Shown: positions 17,909 through 27,355, counted from the first letter of the stretch. The stretch: DNA of 64,000 nt from Pararhizobium antarcticum (GCF_001885585.1 NZ_LSRP01000013.1:1-64000), one strand, 5' to 3'. Notes: generated by a model from the letters alone, not told the origin. Made by a program: numbers and translations.

Positions 17909-18877
17909 TCAGAGTTCAGTGTCTTTTGGTTTCCCTGTCGGAGACAGCGCGATGGTGCGTCGCGTGTCCATGAGGCCCGTCAGGAGAATGAAGAAGGCCG
18001 GCAGCGTGAATAGCAGCACAGCCAGGTAGGTGAGCCACAGCACCGGCAGCCGCCAGGACTTGCCGCGCGTGCGGAAATGCAGCACCGCAAAGCCCGACAG
18101 CAGGAAGCCGGCGCCGAATGTGCCGCAGACGAGTGCCCCGATGACGGCGGGCGTGCCGCCGACAAAGGTCAGGACGAGACCGCCGAGAAAGGCAAAGATC
18201 GCATAACGATGCATGCGCAGCGTCGAGGGCATGTCCTCGCGCGGACGCAGACCCTTGCCGGAGGTGCGGACGATGCGGGTGGCGAGATAATAGGCCGCAA
18301 ACAGCATCAGCACCCAGAGCGCGCCCTGGATCAGCGGCAGGGCAAGGCCGAAGATCGACTTGATCTGCATGATGGTGTCGGCGTCGGGATTGTAGAGTGG
18401 CTCCTGGGCTTTCAGGGATTCCAGCACCAGGTCGATCATCCGGTCGGACAGGCCACTGTCATAGCCGATCATCACGCCGACGATGATCATGCTGAAGGTA
18501 ACGAGCATCGACAGATTGGTCATGATGTCGGACAGCGGATACCAAGCGAGTGCGTCGGCAGGGCCGCCGAGCTCCGACGCCGGACGGGCCAGATTGGCAA
18601 GATGACTGAGCCAGGCTGCCGGGATCAGCGTGATCACCACGATCATCAGGGCGAAATAGGGAGAGACGATCAGGCCGCCCGTCAGGCCGGCCGTCACCAC
18701 GGCCGCAATCGCGGCAGCATTGCCCCAGCCGAGGCCGGCAATCAGGACGGGAAGGGCGGATGCGGCATAGAGCAGGATCGCAAACGACGACTGCGTGTTC
18801 GCGCCAAGCGAAAGCAAGGCGGCGGTCACGCCGGCGAGAACGCCGGTCAGCAGCGATGTCTTGTCCAAATTCTTCAC
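17909..18877 (-). CDS. DUF2232 multi-pass membrane protein
   Basis: This 322-residue protein has about eight hydrophobic segments and the position between rpsR and rplI that identifies the DUF2232 (YybS-like) family. Function is unknown. The GTG at 18877 (then KNLDKTSLLTGVLAGVTAA) puts the first membrane helix close to the N terminus; a TTG at 18898 would add seven residues. It follows a long hairpin located between rpsR and this gene, which may reduce its expression relative to the ribosomal proteins. Confidence 0.85.
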   Translation of the reverse strand: MKNLDKTSLLTGVLAGVTAALLSLGANTQSSFAILLYAASALPVLIAGLGWGNAAAIAAVVTAGLTGGLIVSPYFALMIVVITLIPAAWLSHLANLARPASELGGPADALAWYPLSDIMTNLSMLVTFSMIIVGVMIGYDSGLSDRMIDLVLESLKAQEPLYNPDADTIMQIKSIFGLALPLIQGALWVLMLFAAYYLATRIVRTSGKGLRPREDMPSTLRMHRYAIFAFLGGLVLTFVGGTPAVIGALVCGTFGAGFLLSGFAVLHFRTRGKSWRLPVLWLTYLAVLLFTLPAFFILLTGLMDTRRTIALSPTGKPKDTEL

Positions 18878-19005
18878 GGTCGCTGTCCTGCTTATCAAGC
18901 AGTTAGAGGCGTTTGCTGATCTTTTGATTCAACGACGCCCCAACATGGGGTTTGACGCAATCGCTTGCGCCGGCGTTTCCGATCCGCGCCCAACGCGGAA
19001 GGGAT

Positions 19006-19048
19006 AAGGTGAGGCGCTGTCCTGCCTTGCGGCACGGCGCCTCACCTT
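19006..19048 (-). promoter_or_regulatory. Long hairpin between rpsR and the DUF2232 gene
   Basis: AAGGTGAGGCGC at 19006-19017 pairs perfectly with GCGCCTCACCTT at 19037-19048 (12 bp). The loop itself contains a small stem (TGCC 19023-19026 with GGCA 19031-19034). No T-run follows, so attenuation, 3'-end protection of rpsF-rpsR mRNA or an RNase site are all possible. It lies 44 bp downstream of the rpsR stop. Confidence 0.6.
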
Positions 19049-19092
19049 GAAGCGGTTCCCCTCGAGTCAGAGACCCGACGGAAGGTCAGGTC

Positions 19093-19341
19093 TTAGGACA
19101 TGACGTAGGGCAGGAGGCCGAGGAAGCGGGCGCGCTTGATGGCCTGGGCCAGTTCGCGCTGCTTCTTCTGGGAGACTGCAGTGATGCGGGACGGAACGAT
19201 CTTGCCGCGCTCGGAAATGTAGCGCTGCAGCAGACGGACGTCCTTGTAGTCGATCTTCGGCGCGTTGGCACCGGAGAAGGGGCAGGTCTTGCGACGGCGA
19301 TGGAACGGGCGGCGAGCCGGTGCGGATAGGGTATCAGCCAT
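19093..19341 (-). CDS. rpsR: 30S ribosomal protein S18
   Basis: The 82-residue product has the S18 hallmarks [24 protein letters not shown] and [20 protein letters not shown]. It is a small-subunit protein that pairs with S6 in the ribosome platform. It starts 18 bp after rpsF, consistent with cotranscription and balanced expression of the S6:S18 pair. Confidence 0.97.
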   Translation of the reverse strand: MADTLSAPARRPFHRRRKTCPFSGANAPKIDYKDVRLLQRYISERGKIVPSRITAVSQKKQRELAQAIKRARFLGLLPYVMS

Positions 19342-19359
19342 TGTCTTTTCTCCTAAGCC

Positions 19360-19812
19360 TTATGCACGGTCTTCGCGCGGACGGCGCGGACGGTCTTCAC
19401 GGTCGCCACGATCCGGGCGCGGACCACGATCGCGATCGCCGAAGCTGCGCTCCGGGCGGTCGCCGTCACGGCGCGGACGGTCGTCGCGGTCGCGCTTCTG
19501 CATCATGGCGGACGGGCCGTCTTCATGCTTCTCGACTGCGATGGTCATGTAACGAAGAATGTCTTCGTTGATGCGCATCTGACGTTCCATTTCGTGGACA
19601 GCGGCTGCCGGAGCATCGATGTCGACCAGAACGTAATGAGCCTTGCGGTTCTTATTGATGCGATAGGTCAGGGACTTGAGGCCCCAGTTTTCCACACGCC
19701 CGACCTTGCCGCCGTTTGCTTCGAGGACACCCTTGTACTGTTCGACGAGGGCATCGACCTGCTGCGCGGAAACGTCCTGGCGGGCAAGGAATACATGTTC
19801 ATAAAGAGCCAT
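19360..19812 (-). CDS. rpsF: 30S ribosomal protein S6 with charged C-terminal tail
   Basis: Residues 1-100 are a standard S6 ([15 protein letters not shown], then [22 protein letters not shown]). Residues from about 108 to 150 form a low-complexity tail made almost wholly of Arg, Asp, Pro and Gly, with repeated DRD and RPR units. Such tails occur in Rhizobiales S6; their role is not known. It is the first gene of the S6-S18-DUF2232-L9 operon, and the S6:S18 complex is known in other bacteria to regulate this operon through its leader. Confidence 0.96.
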   Translation of the reverse strand: MALYEHVFLARQDVSAQQVDALVEQYKGVLEANGGKVGRVENWGLKSLTYRINKNRKAHYVLVDIDAPAAAVHEMERQMRINEDILRYMTIAVEKHEDGPSAMMQKRDRDDRPRRDGDRPERSFGDRDRGPRPDRGDREDRPRRPREDRA

Positions 19813-20222
19813 GGTGGCTTTGCCTTTCTTGCGTTAATCGTCACCCGATATTCGGCGGCTAAGCCTCAACGACTGTTCTGTTGGCTGCGGACAGCCGGCA
19901 AGAAAGTGTTGTTTCGAGACGGTCGAGAGCGGAGACACGGGAGGCTGGAACCCTTTGGTTCCTGACAGGTTTCATCACGGAAACCGGCCCTCCGTTCAGC
20001 CACCAGCCAGAAGACCGGGTGTTGCGAACAGCGCGCTTATACGCATTTTCAGGCAGGAAGCAAGGGCCGTGTGTCCAATCCGGGTACAAACCCTGTTGGC
20101 AAACAGGGGTGCACACCGCATCCATCGTGCTGTTATACCCCGCGCCAAGGCCGATTGCAGGTGGGTGGATTTTCGCGGATGCCTGCGGAATTGGGGCAGG
20201 TGTTGATCCTGCCCCGAGGGGT
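19813..20222. other. 410-bp intergenic region upstream of rpsF
   Basis: I see no convincing gene. It should contain the rpsF promoter and mRNA leader on the minus strand. A small hairpin (GGAACC 19948-19953 with GGTTCC 19958-19963) and the sequence CCGAATATCGG near 19848 are candidates for leader structure, including the S6:S18 binding element known upstream of rpsF in many bacteria. I could not match that element with confidence. Confidence 0.5.
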
Positions 20223-20594
20223 CTACTGTGTGCGGCAGCGACCGGTTTTCGTGGTTTCCTTGTCGCCATCGTCATAGGCGATGCCAATCTTTTCGCCCGC
20301 CAGGGAGGCAATCTTTCCGGCATACCAGTCGCCGGAGCCCTTGTAGTTGCACTCGACCCGCATGCCGATCATCCAGTCATAGGGACGGACCTTGTCGAGC
20401 CCAACCGTTTCGCGATCGCCATCGTCATAGCGGATCGTGATCTTGCCGCCGCCAACCTTTTCGGCGACGCCGGGAAACCAGTAGCCGGCTCCCTGATAGT
20501 TGCCAAGCACCCAGTCACCGACCGTCTGTGCGCTGGCAGGCCCGGTCACTGTCAGCAAGCCTGCAAAAACTGCAGCAAGTCCATATTTCAGCAA
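20223..20594 (-). CDS. Secreted protein with two Tudor/SH3-like repeats
   Basis: The 123-residue product begins with a signal peptide (LKYGLAAVFAGLLTVTGPASA, cleavage likely after ASA-Q). The mature part is two similar repeats: GAGYWFPGVAEKVGGGKITIRYDDGDRE and GSGDWYAGKIASLAGEKIGIAYDDGDKE. The W-Y/F-x-G ... Y-DDGD-x-E pattern is like Tudor/Agenet SH3-barrel folds, here in an exported bacterial protein. Two Cys (VEC and GRC) may form a disulfide. The start is either TTG 20594, eight bases after AGGGAG, or GTG 20603. Function and ligand are unknown. Confidence 0.7.
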   Translation of the reverse strand: MLKYGLAAVFAGLLTVTGPASAQTVGDWVLGNYQGAGYWFPGVAEKVGGGKITIRYDDGDRETVGLDKVRPYDWMIGMRVECNYKGSGDWYAGKIASLAGEKIGIAYDDGDKETTKTGRCRTQ

Positions 20595-20805
20595 AGCATT
20601 CACTCCCTGTTGCGCAGTCCTTCTTGGCTGCGTGCTTACCGTTAAGCGCGGGCTGGTGAATGCGCTATGAACTAAAAAGGGCAGGCGACACTGGCGTGAA
20701 ACCATTTTTGGTGGCGTTTCATAGGGGCTGCGGCGCGTGACGGTCATGCACCCGACAGGACCTCATGACAGCGTCCCGCAATGGCGGCTGGTTTGGTCAA
20801 TCCTG

Positions 20806-21849
20806 TCAAATCGGGGCGGGATATTTCTTGTGCAGCTTACCAATGCCCTTCAGCACGTCCTTGGAGAGGACCACGTCCTTCGCCCCGATATTCGTCTTCA
20901 GCTGCGCCATCGTGGTTGCGCCGATGATGACGGAGGTCATGAAGGGGCGGGTGAGGCTGAAGGCGAGCTGCATCTGTGCGAGGTCGAGGTCGTTCGCCGC
21001 CGCGAGCTTGGCATAGCCAGCAACGGCGGCGTTCTGGTATTTGGTGTAGCGGCCGCCCAGATCATCATTAATGGTCAGGCGGGACCCGTCAGGCTTTGCG
21101 CCGTCGAGATACTTGCCGGTCATGAGGCCGGCTGCGAGCGGCGAATAGGCCAGAAGGCCGACATGCTCGTGGTGGGCGATTTCGGACAGGTCGAGATCAA
21201 AAGGGCGGTAGAGAAAATTGTATTCGTTCTGGATCGAGGCAAGGCGCGGGAGGGCGTGTTTTTCGGCCAGTGAAAGCATGGTCATGACGCCCCAGGCGGT
21301 GTCGTTGGACAGGCCGATCGCCCGCACCTTGCCCTCCTTGACGAAGTCGCCCAGCGTTGCAACGATCGCCTCGAGATCCTCGGTGACCGCCGCAGAGTCC
21401 TGACCGGTAGGATTGTAGGACCAGCTCTTGCGGAAGTGATAGTGGCCGCGATTTGGCCAGTGCATCTGGTAGAGATCGACATAGTCCGTCTGCAGACGCT
21501 TCAGGCTGACCTCGAGCGCCTCGCGCATGGTTTTCGGGCCAGCCGGCGTGCCTTCGCGGATATAAGGACGGCCGGGACCGGCCACCTTGGTGGCGACGAC
21601 GACGGCATCGCGATGTCCGCGCGCCTTCAGCCATGTGCCGATATAGTCTTCGGTCAGGCCCCGCGTTTCGGGACCGGCAGGCGTCACCGGGTAGAGTTCC
21701 GCTGTGTCGATGAAATTGATTCCCTGTTCGCGCGCATAATCCATCTGCTCGTGGGCTTCGCGCTCGCTGTTCTGCGTGCCCCATGTCATGCTGCCGAGGC
21801 AGATTTCGGAAACATTGATGCCGGTACGGCCGAGTGTCTTGTAGCGCAT
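20806..21849 (-). CDS. tas: NADP(H)-dependent aldo-keto reductase, Tas-like
   Basis: The 347-residue product matches the length and N terminus of Tas (MRYKTLGRTGINVSEICLGSMTWGTQN) and has the active-site Asp and Tyr in DTAELYP, then the Tas-like GPETRGLTEDYIG. The TIM-barrel core and the C-terminal cofactor segment (SVIIGATTMAQL) are intact. The physiological substrate is unknown. The start at 21849 removes about 20 Arg/Gln-rich residues that do not resemble the family. It stands alone, divergent from fabD. Confidence 0.88.
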   Translation of the reverse strand: MRYKTLGRTGINVSEICLGSMTWGTQNSEREAHEQMDYAREQGINFIDTAELYPVTPAGPETRGLTEDYIGTWLKARGHRDAVVVATKVAGPGRPYIREGTPAGPKTMREALEVSLKRLQTDYVDLYQMHWPNRGHYHFRKSWSYNPTGQDSAAVTEDLEAIVATLGDFVKEGKVRAIGLSNDTAWGVMTMLSLAEKHALPRLASIQNEYNFLYRPFDLDLSEIAHHEHVGLLAYSPLAAGLMTGKYLDGAKPDGSRLTINDDLGGRYTKYQNAAVAGYAKLAAANDLDLAQMQLAFSLTRPFMTSVIIGATTMAQLKTNIGAKDVVLSKDVLKGIGKLHKKYPAPI

Positions 21850-22101
21850 GGGGGATGATGCCTCGGTGGGAATTTGGCGGAAATGTAGAGCCTGTTTGCT
21901 GCAGCGCAAGAGGCAATGCAGGATCGCGCGGAAATCGAGCGCAGGCGCGCAGTGCCTTGAGCAAAGCTTGACTCTGCCGTCAGGAATGTGAATGGAGAGG
22001 AAAACACAACGGCGGCTGTGCCGATGTCTCGGGCAGATGTCCGGCGACAGGACACAGGCTCAAACGGCGCGGCGACCATTGCGCGTGACGGGAGAAACTT
22101 C

Positions 22102-23046
22102 ATGGCAATTGCATTCACGTTTCCAGGTCAGGGCAGCCAGGCCGTCGGCATGGGCAAGGATCTCGCTGACGCATTTCCGGAGGCAGCCGGCGTGTTTGCC
22201 GAGGTCGACGAGGCGCTCGGCGAAAAGCTGACAGACGTGATGTGGAACGGCCCGGACGAAGTTTTGACGCTGACCGCCAACGCGCAGCCGGCGCTGATGG
22301 CGGTGTCCATCGCCGTCATGCGGGTGCTGGAAGCGCGTGGGCTGGATATGAAGACACAGGTCTCCTTTGTCGCTGGCCATTCGCTCGGCGAATATTCGGC
22401 GCTCTGTGCGGCCGGCACGTTTTCGCTGGCCGATACCGCCCGGCTGCTGCGTATCCGCGGCAATGCCATGCAGGCGGCAGTTCCGGCCGGTCAGGGTGCC
22501 ATGGCGGCGATCATCGGTCTTGAATATTCCGCCGTCGATGCGGTCTGCACCGCAGCAAGGACGCTCGGTGCCTGCCAGGTGGCCAATGACAATGGCGGTG
22601 GCCAGATCGTGATTTCCGGCGAAAAAGCTGCCGTCGAGAAGGCAGCGGCACTGGCGACCGAAAGCGGCGCCAAGCGCGCCATCCTTCTGCCGGTCTCCGC
22701 CCCGTTCCATTCGTCCCTGATGGCACCGGCGGCCGATGCGATGCGCGTCGCACTGGCTGACGTTTCGATGAACGCACCGCTGGTGCCGCTGATTGCCAAT
22801 GTGCGCGCAGCGCCGATCAGCGATCCCTTGGAAATCGCCGGCCTGCTGGTCGAGCAGGTCACCGGCCAGGTGCGCTGGCGCGAGACGGTCGAGTGGTTTG
22901 CCGCAAACGACGTCACGACGCTGTATGAAATTGGCGCCGGCAAGGTCCTCACCGGGCTTGCCCGCAGGATCGACAAGTCCGTCACCGGCATCGCCGTCAA
23001 TTCGCCTGCCGATATAGAGACATTGCTGGCAAGCCTGTCGGCCTGA
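22102..23046 (+). CDS. fabD: Malonyl-CoA:ACP transacylase
   Basis: FabD loads malonyl groups on acyl carrier protein. The 314-residue product has the N-terminal FTFPGQGSQ motif and the nucleophile in GHSLGEYSAL, with a later His in APFHSSLM. The ATG at 22102 has GGGAG upstream at good spacing; a longer frame to 21988 is not needed. It leads the fabD-fabG-acpP-fabF cluster, the same order as in many proteobacteria, although fabH and plsX are not present in front of it here. Confidence 0.95.
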   Translation: MAIAFTFPGQGSQAVGMGKDLADAFPEAAGVFAEVDEALGEKLTDVMWNGPDEVLTLTANAQPALMAVSIAVMRVLEARGLDMKTQVSFVAGHSLGEYSALCAAGTFSLADTARLLRIRGNAMQAAVPAGQGAMAAIIGLEYSAVDAVCTAARTLGACQVANDNGGGQIVISGEKAAVEKAAALATESGAKRAILLPVSAPFHSSLMAPAADAMRVALADVSMNAPLVPLIANVRAAPISDPLEIAGLLVEQVTGQVRWRETVEWFAANDVTTLYEIGAGKVLTGLARRIDKSVTGIAVNSPADIETLLASLSA

Positions 23047-23092
23047 TCGGGTCGCTGGCACACCGGCTTTCAAAACAACAAGGATCAAGACC

Positions 23093-23830
23093 ATGTTCGA
23101 TCTGTCTGGCCGCAAGGCCCTCGTCACCGGTGCGTCCGGCGGCATCGGCGAGGAAATCGCCCGCATCCTGCATGCCCAGGGCGCCATCGTCGGCCTGCAC
23201 GGCACCCGCGTCGAAAAGCTCGAAGAGTTGGCCAATTCGCTTGGCGAGCGCGTCCATCTGTTCCCCGCCGATCTGTCCGACCGCGCAGCCGTCAAGGCGC
23301 TCGGTGAAAAAGCTGAGGCTGATCTGGGCGGGGTCGATATCCTCGTCAACAATGCCGGCATCACCAAGGACGGCCTGTTTGTGCGGATGAGCGATGAGGA
23401 CTGGGACAAGGTGATCGAGGTGAACCTGACCTCCGTCTTCCGCCTGACCCGCGAACTCACCCATCCGATGATGCGCCGTCGGTATGGCCGCATCATCAAC
23501 ATCACCTCGATCGTCGGTGTGACCGGCAATCCGGGCCAGGCCAATTACTGCGCCTCCAAGGCCGGGATGATCGGCTTTTCCAAGTCGCTGGCCCAGGAAA
23601 TCGCCACACGCAACGTCACCGTCAACTGCGTCGCGCCCGGGTTTATCGAAAGCGCCATGACCGGCAAGCTCAACGACAAGCAGAAGGAAGGCATCATGGG
23701 TGCCATTCCGATGAAGCGCATGGGCACCGGCGTGGAAGTGGCTTCGGCCGTCGCCTACCTGTCGTCCAGCGAGGCAGCCTACGTGACCGGCCAGACGATC
23801 CACGTGAACGGCGGCATGGCAATGATCTGA
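23093..23830 (+). CDS. fabG: 3-oxoacyl-ACP reductase
   Basis: FabG reduces 3-oxoacyl-ACP with NADPH in the elongation cycle. The 245-residue SDR shows TGASGGIG, NNAG, the catalytic Ser in NITSIVG and YCASKAG, and ends in the FabG-typical VTGQTIHVNGGMAMI. It is 46 bp downstream of fabD and upstream of acpP. Confidence 0.95.
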   Translation: MFDLSGRKALVTGASGGIGEEIARILHAQGAIVGLHGTRVEKLEELANSLGERVHLFPADLSDRAAVKALGEKAEADLGGVDILVNNAGITKDGLFVRMSDEDWDKVIEVNLTSVFRLTRELTHPMMRRRYGRIINITSIVGVTGNPGQANYCASKAGMIGFSKSLAQEIATRNVTVNCVAPGFIESAMTGKLNDKQKEGIMGAIPMKRMGTGVEVASAVAYLSSSEAAYVTGQTIHVNGGMAMI

Positions 23831-24156
23831 CGGGTCACGCGGCCGCGCTTCCCGGCGCGGGAGGGCTTTGACGCTAAGATCCGAAGCGCTGCGGTCAAAT
23901 ACCGGAATTTGCGTGTTGACCAAGCGGATGGCTGCGATTTTCGGACTTTGCGGCAGACATAAACCGTGTTAATCGGGCCATGACTGTGTGCAGTCGATCG
24001 GAAGATGTGAGGTATACGACGGCTTTCGCCGCCCGTGTTTGGCCGCACTTCCAGTGGAATGGATTGCCCGGTGGACCCTGTTGGTCTATCAGGCGTTAGT
24101 GAGTGTACCGGTGTCAGAACGGCATCGTCGAAAAAACAAAGGTCGAGGAATCCGAC
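23831..24156. other. 326-bp intergenic region upstream of acpP
   Basis: No ORF of interest is seen. The gap is long for the middle of a fab operon and probably carries a separate strong promoter for acpP, which is needed at high level. TTGACC at 23916-23921 could be a -35 element, but I see no clear matching -10 at the right distance. Confidence 0.45.
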
Positions 24157-24393
24157 ATGAGCGACGTAGCAGAACGCGTAAAGAAAATTGTTATTGATCA
24201 TCTTGGCGTCGACGCCGAAAAGGTAACCGAAGGCGCGAGCTTCATCGACGACCTCGGCGCGGATTCGCTCGACACCGTCGAACTGGTGATGGCGTTCGAA
24301 GAAGAGTTCGGTGTTGAAATTCCGGACGATGCTGCAGATTCGATTCTGACCGTCGGCGACGCCGTCAAGTTCATCGAAAAGGCACAGGCCTGA
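24157..24393 (+). CDS. acpP: Acyl carrier protein
   Basis: The 78-residue acidic protein is the carrier of growing acyl chains. The phosphopantetheine attachment serine is in [13 protein letters not shown] (Ser37). The start [12 protein letters not shown] at 24157 is standard and is preceded by GAGGAATCCGAC. Its length equals that of E. coli AcpP. Confidence 0.97.
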   Translation: MSDVAERVKKIVIDHLGVDAEKVTEGASFIDDLGADSLDTVELVMAFEEEFGVEIPDDAADSILTVGDAVKFIEKAQA

Positions 24394-24405
24394 TTTTGGT
24401 CTTGA

Positions 24406-24428
24406 GGCGGGCCGCATCGCGGCCCGCC
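24406..24428 (+). terminator. Perfect GC hairpin after acpP
   Basis: GGCGGGCCGC at 24406-24415 and GCGGCCCGCC at 24419-24428 form a 10-bp stem with an ATC loop, 12 bp past the acpP stop. No T-run follows, so it may protect the abundant acpP mRNA or partly terminate before fabF. Confidence 0.6.
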
Positions 24429-24605
24429 CACTTGCCCTCTTGTAGGGCAGAGCTTCCGTTGAAGCTGCGCATGAATCGGCAAGGCGTCCATCGCTTCCGT
24501 ACCCGGTCATGCAGTAGAGTATCGAGAGTTGGATAAACGGATCCGGTCTTATATGCATGGTCCGGTCCGGCTCTGGAGTGAAACAGGCAGGATGGATCGC
24601 GGTTT

Positions 24606-25868
24606 ATGAGACGTGTCGTTATCACCGGTACCGGCATGGTATCGCCGCTGGGATGTGGAACCGAAGTCAGTTGGGCCCGCCTTCTTGACGGCCATAATGC
24701 CGCCCGCCAGGTCACCGAATTTCAGGTTGACGATCTTCCCGCGAAAATTGCCTGCCGCCTTCCGTTCGGCGATGGCTCCGAAGGCACCTTCAATCCCGAT
24801 GACTGGATGGAGCCGAAGGAGCAGCGCAAGGTCGACGATTTCATCATCTATGCGATGGCCGCATCCGAAATGGCGCTGAAAGATGCCGATTGGCATCCGA
24901 AGACTGACGAGGACCAGATCGCCACGGGCGTGATGATCGGTTCCGGGATCGGCGGCCTCGAGGGCATAGTCGAGGGCGGCATCACGCTGCGCGACCGCGG
25001 CCCGCGCCGGCTCTCGCCGTTCTTCATTCCCGGCCGACTGATCAATCTTGCCTCCGGTCAGGTGTCGATCCGCCACAAGTTGCGCGGCCCCAATCATTCC
25101 GTCGTCACAGCCTGTTCCACCGGCGCGCACGCGATCGGCGATGCAGCCCGGTTGATCGGGCTCGGCGACGCCGACGTCATGGTTGCCGGCGGCACGGAAT
25201 CGCCGATTTCGCGCATCGCCCTGGCCGGTTTTGCCGCCTGCAAGGCGCTGTCGACCCGGCACAATGACGACCCGAAGAAGGCTTCGCGCCCCTATGACAA
25301 GGACCGCGATGGTTTTGTCATGGGCGAGGGTGCCGGCATCGTCGTCCTGGAAGAACTGGAGCATGCGCTTGCCCGTGGTGCCCGTATCTATGCCGAAGTT
25401 GTCGGCTATGGCATGTCGGGCGACGCCTATCATATCACTGCTCCGTCCGAAGACGGCGACGGCGCCTATCGATGCATGAAGATGGCGCTGAAGCGCGCCG
25501 GCCTTGAGCCATCAGACATCGATTATATCAATGCCCACGGCACTTCGACCATGGCGGATACGATCGAGCTTGGCGCCGTCGAACGGCTGCTGGGCGACCA
25601 TGCCGGCAATGTCTCGATGTCATCGACGAAATCGGCCATCGGGCATCTGCTCGGCGCTGCAGGTGCGGTCGAGGCGATCTTCTGCATCCTGGCCATCCGC
25701 GACAATATCGCGCCGCCGACGCTCAATCTCGACAATCCCTCGGTCGAAACGAAAATCGACCTGGTTCCGCATGCGGCGCGCAAGCGCAAGATCGACGTGG
25801 CGCTGTCGAATTCCTTCGGTTTTGGCGGCACGAACGCCTCCCTCGTTCTGCGTCGCTACGAAAATTGA
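24606..25868 (+). CDS. fabF: 3-oxoacyl-ACP synthase II
   Basis: FabF elongates acyl-ACP by condensation with malonyl-ACP. The 420-residue thiolase-fold enzyme has the Cys-His-His triad: Cys in VVTACSTGAH, His in NAHGTST and His in SAIGHLLGAAG. The C terminus NSFGFGGTNASLVLRR is typical. The gene is in its normal position after acpP and is followed by a terminator. Confidence 0.96.
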   Translation: MRRVVITGTGMVSPLGCGTEVSWARLLDGHNAARQVTEFQVDDLPAKIACRLPFGDGSEGTFNPDDWMEPKEQRKVDDFIIYAMAASEMALKDADWHPKTDEDQIATGVMIGSGIGGLEGIVEGGITLRDRGPRRLSPFFIPGRLINLASGQVSIRHKLRGPNHSVVTACSTGAHAIGDAARLIGLGDADVMVAGGTESPISRIALAGFAACKALSTRHNDDPKKASRPYDKDRDGFVMGEGAGIVVLEELEHALARGARIYAEVVGYGMSGDAYHITAPSEDGDGAYRCMKMALKRAGLEPSDIDYINAHGTSTMADTIELGAVERLLGDHAGNVSMSSTKSAIGHLLGAAGAVEAIFCILAIRDNIAPPTLNLDNPSVETKIDLVPHAARKRKIDVALSNSFGFGGTNASLVLRRYEN

Positions 25869-25944
25869 TGGGAACGCGGCGCAGGCGACGGCGTCCGCAT
25901 TCAACCGCTGTGGGCGTGTTCGCGACGGTAGCCTGAGCAAGATC

Positions 25945-25963
25945 AAAGGGCATCCCCTTTTTT
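25945..25963 (+). terminator. Rho-independent terminator after fabF
   Basis: AAAGGG (25945-25950) pairs with CCCTTT (25955-25960) over a CATC loop, and TTT follows. It lies 77 bp after the fabF stop and before mltG. Confidence 0.6.
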
Positions 25964-26146
25964 GCCGTATTGCTCTGGTGAAGAACTGTTGTCGGCTGTG
26001 TTGACGTTGGCAGTGGTGAGACCATCTTCAGGCGCGTTTGCTCCGTCGCGCGCCGCAGTCAGAATTGTTTTCTTCCCTGGTTCTCTTCCGGAGTCCGCAT
26101 CAGGGTTTGATATGTGCATGAAGCGAACTCCGGAAGCAGGACACCC

Positions 26147-27331
26147 GTGAGCGACGGAAACGAAAATAGCCCGATGCAGTTCGGCCGCAACGAAGCGGGC
26201 AACAAGGGTCCGATCATCCCGAAATCGGCAAGCGAAGCCCTGCGCCCCGAAAAGGTGCCGCAGCCGCCCAAGCGCTCGCGCAAGGCGCGCAGCCAGATGG
26301 TCATCTTCCTCAACTTCCTGATGACGCTGGTGGTCTTGCTGACCGTGGCTGCCGCTGTGACTGTCTACTACGCGATGAGCGCCTACGAGGCGAAGGGACC
26401 GCTCTCCGCCAATACCAATTTCATCGTCCGCAATGGCGCCAGCATCGTCGAGATCGCCAGCAGCCTCGAGCGCAACAGCATTGTTTCCGATGGCCGCGTG
26501 TTCCGTTTCATGTCGGAAGCCTATCTTGATAATGATACGCTGAAGGCCGGCGAATACGAGATCAAGGCCGGGGCGACGATGCAGGAGATCATGCAGCTCC
26601 TGAAATCCGGCAAGTCGATCCTGTATTCGGTGTCGCTTCCGGAAGGCCTGACGGTCAAGCAGATGTTCAGCCGGCTTTCCGCCGACCCGGTACTGGAAGG
26701 CGACCTGCCGGCCGATCTGCCGGCGGAAGGTACGCTTCGCCCCGATACCTACAAATTCTCCCGCGGGACCAAGCGCGCAGAGATCGTTGCGCAAATGGCC
26801 GCGGCGCAGAAGACACTGGTCGATCAGATCTGGGCGAGGCGCAATCCCGACCTGCCGATCGAAAGCCGCGACGAATTCGTGACGCTGGCCTCGATCGTCG
26901 AGAAGGAGACGGGTATTGCCGACGAGCGTTCGCGCGTTGCTTCGGTGTTCATCAACCGGCTGGAAAAGAATATGCGGTTGCAGTCCGATCCGACGATCAT
27001 CTACGGGATCTTCGGGGGCGAAGGCAAACCGGCGGACCGGCCGATCTTCAGGTCTGATATCGACAAGGAAACGCCCTACAACACCTACGTCATCAAGGGC
27101 TTGCCACCGACGCCCATCGCCAATCCGGGGCGGGCGGCGCTCGAGGCGGTGGCCAATCCGTCGCGCACCTCCGACCTCTATTTTGTCGCGGACGGCACGG
27201 GCGGACACGTTTTTGCGGGCACGCTTGACGAGCACAATGCCAATGTCCGGCGCTGGCGAAAGCTGGAAGCCGAGAAGGCGGCGGCTGCAAAAGCCGCAGG
27301 GACAGCGGAAGAGACGCCGGCCCAGCCCTGA
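26147..27331 (+). CDS. mltG: Endolytic transglycosylase MltG
   Basis: MltG cleaves nascent glycan strands in peptidoglycan and may end strand growth. The 394-residue product has a cytoplasmic basic N terminus, one transmembrane helix (about residues 50-75), a LysM-like small domain and the YceG catalytic domain with the active-site Glu in LASIVEKETG and YNTY nearby. The C-terminal tail is Ala/Glu/Pro-rich. The likely start is GTG 26147 (VSDGNENSPMQFG) with CAGGA upstream. Its placement after fabF mirrors E. coli. Confidence 0.92.
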   Translation: MSDGNENSPMQFGRNEAGNKGPIIPKSASEALRPEKVPQPPKRSRKARSQMVIFLNFLMTLVVLLTVAAAVTVYYAMSAYEAKGPLSANTNFIVRNGASIVEIASSLERNSIVSDGRVFRFMSEAYLDNDTLKAGEYEIKAGATMQEIMQLLKSGKSILYSVSLPEGLTVKQMFSRLSADPVLEGDLPADLPAEGTLRPDTYKFSRGTKRAEIVAQMAAAQKTLVDQIWARRNPDLPIESRDEFVTLASIVEKETGIADERSRVASVFINRLEKNMRLQSDPTIIYGIFGGEGKPADRPIFRSDIDKETPYNTYVIKGLPPTPIANPGRAALEAVANPSRTSDLYFVADGTGGHVFAGTLDEHNANVRRWRKLEAEKAAAAKAAGTAEETPAQP

Positions 27332-27355
27332 TCGACAGCGTGGCTTGTGGATGAC

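Noticed and set aside
19881-20645. 254-codon open frame over the rpsF upstream region and the Tudor-like gene
   Set aside because: The part opposite the Tudor-like gene is antisense of its repeats; the rest has no domain and no good start.
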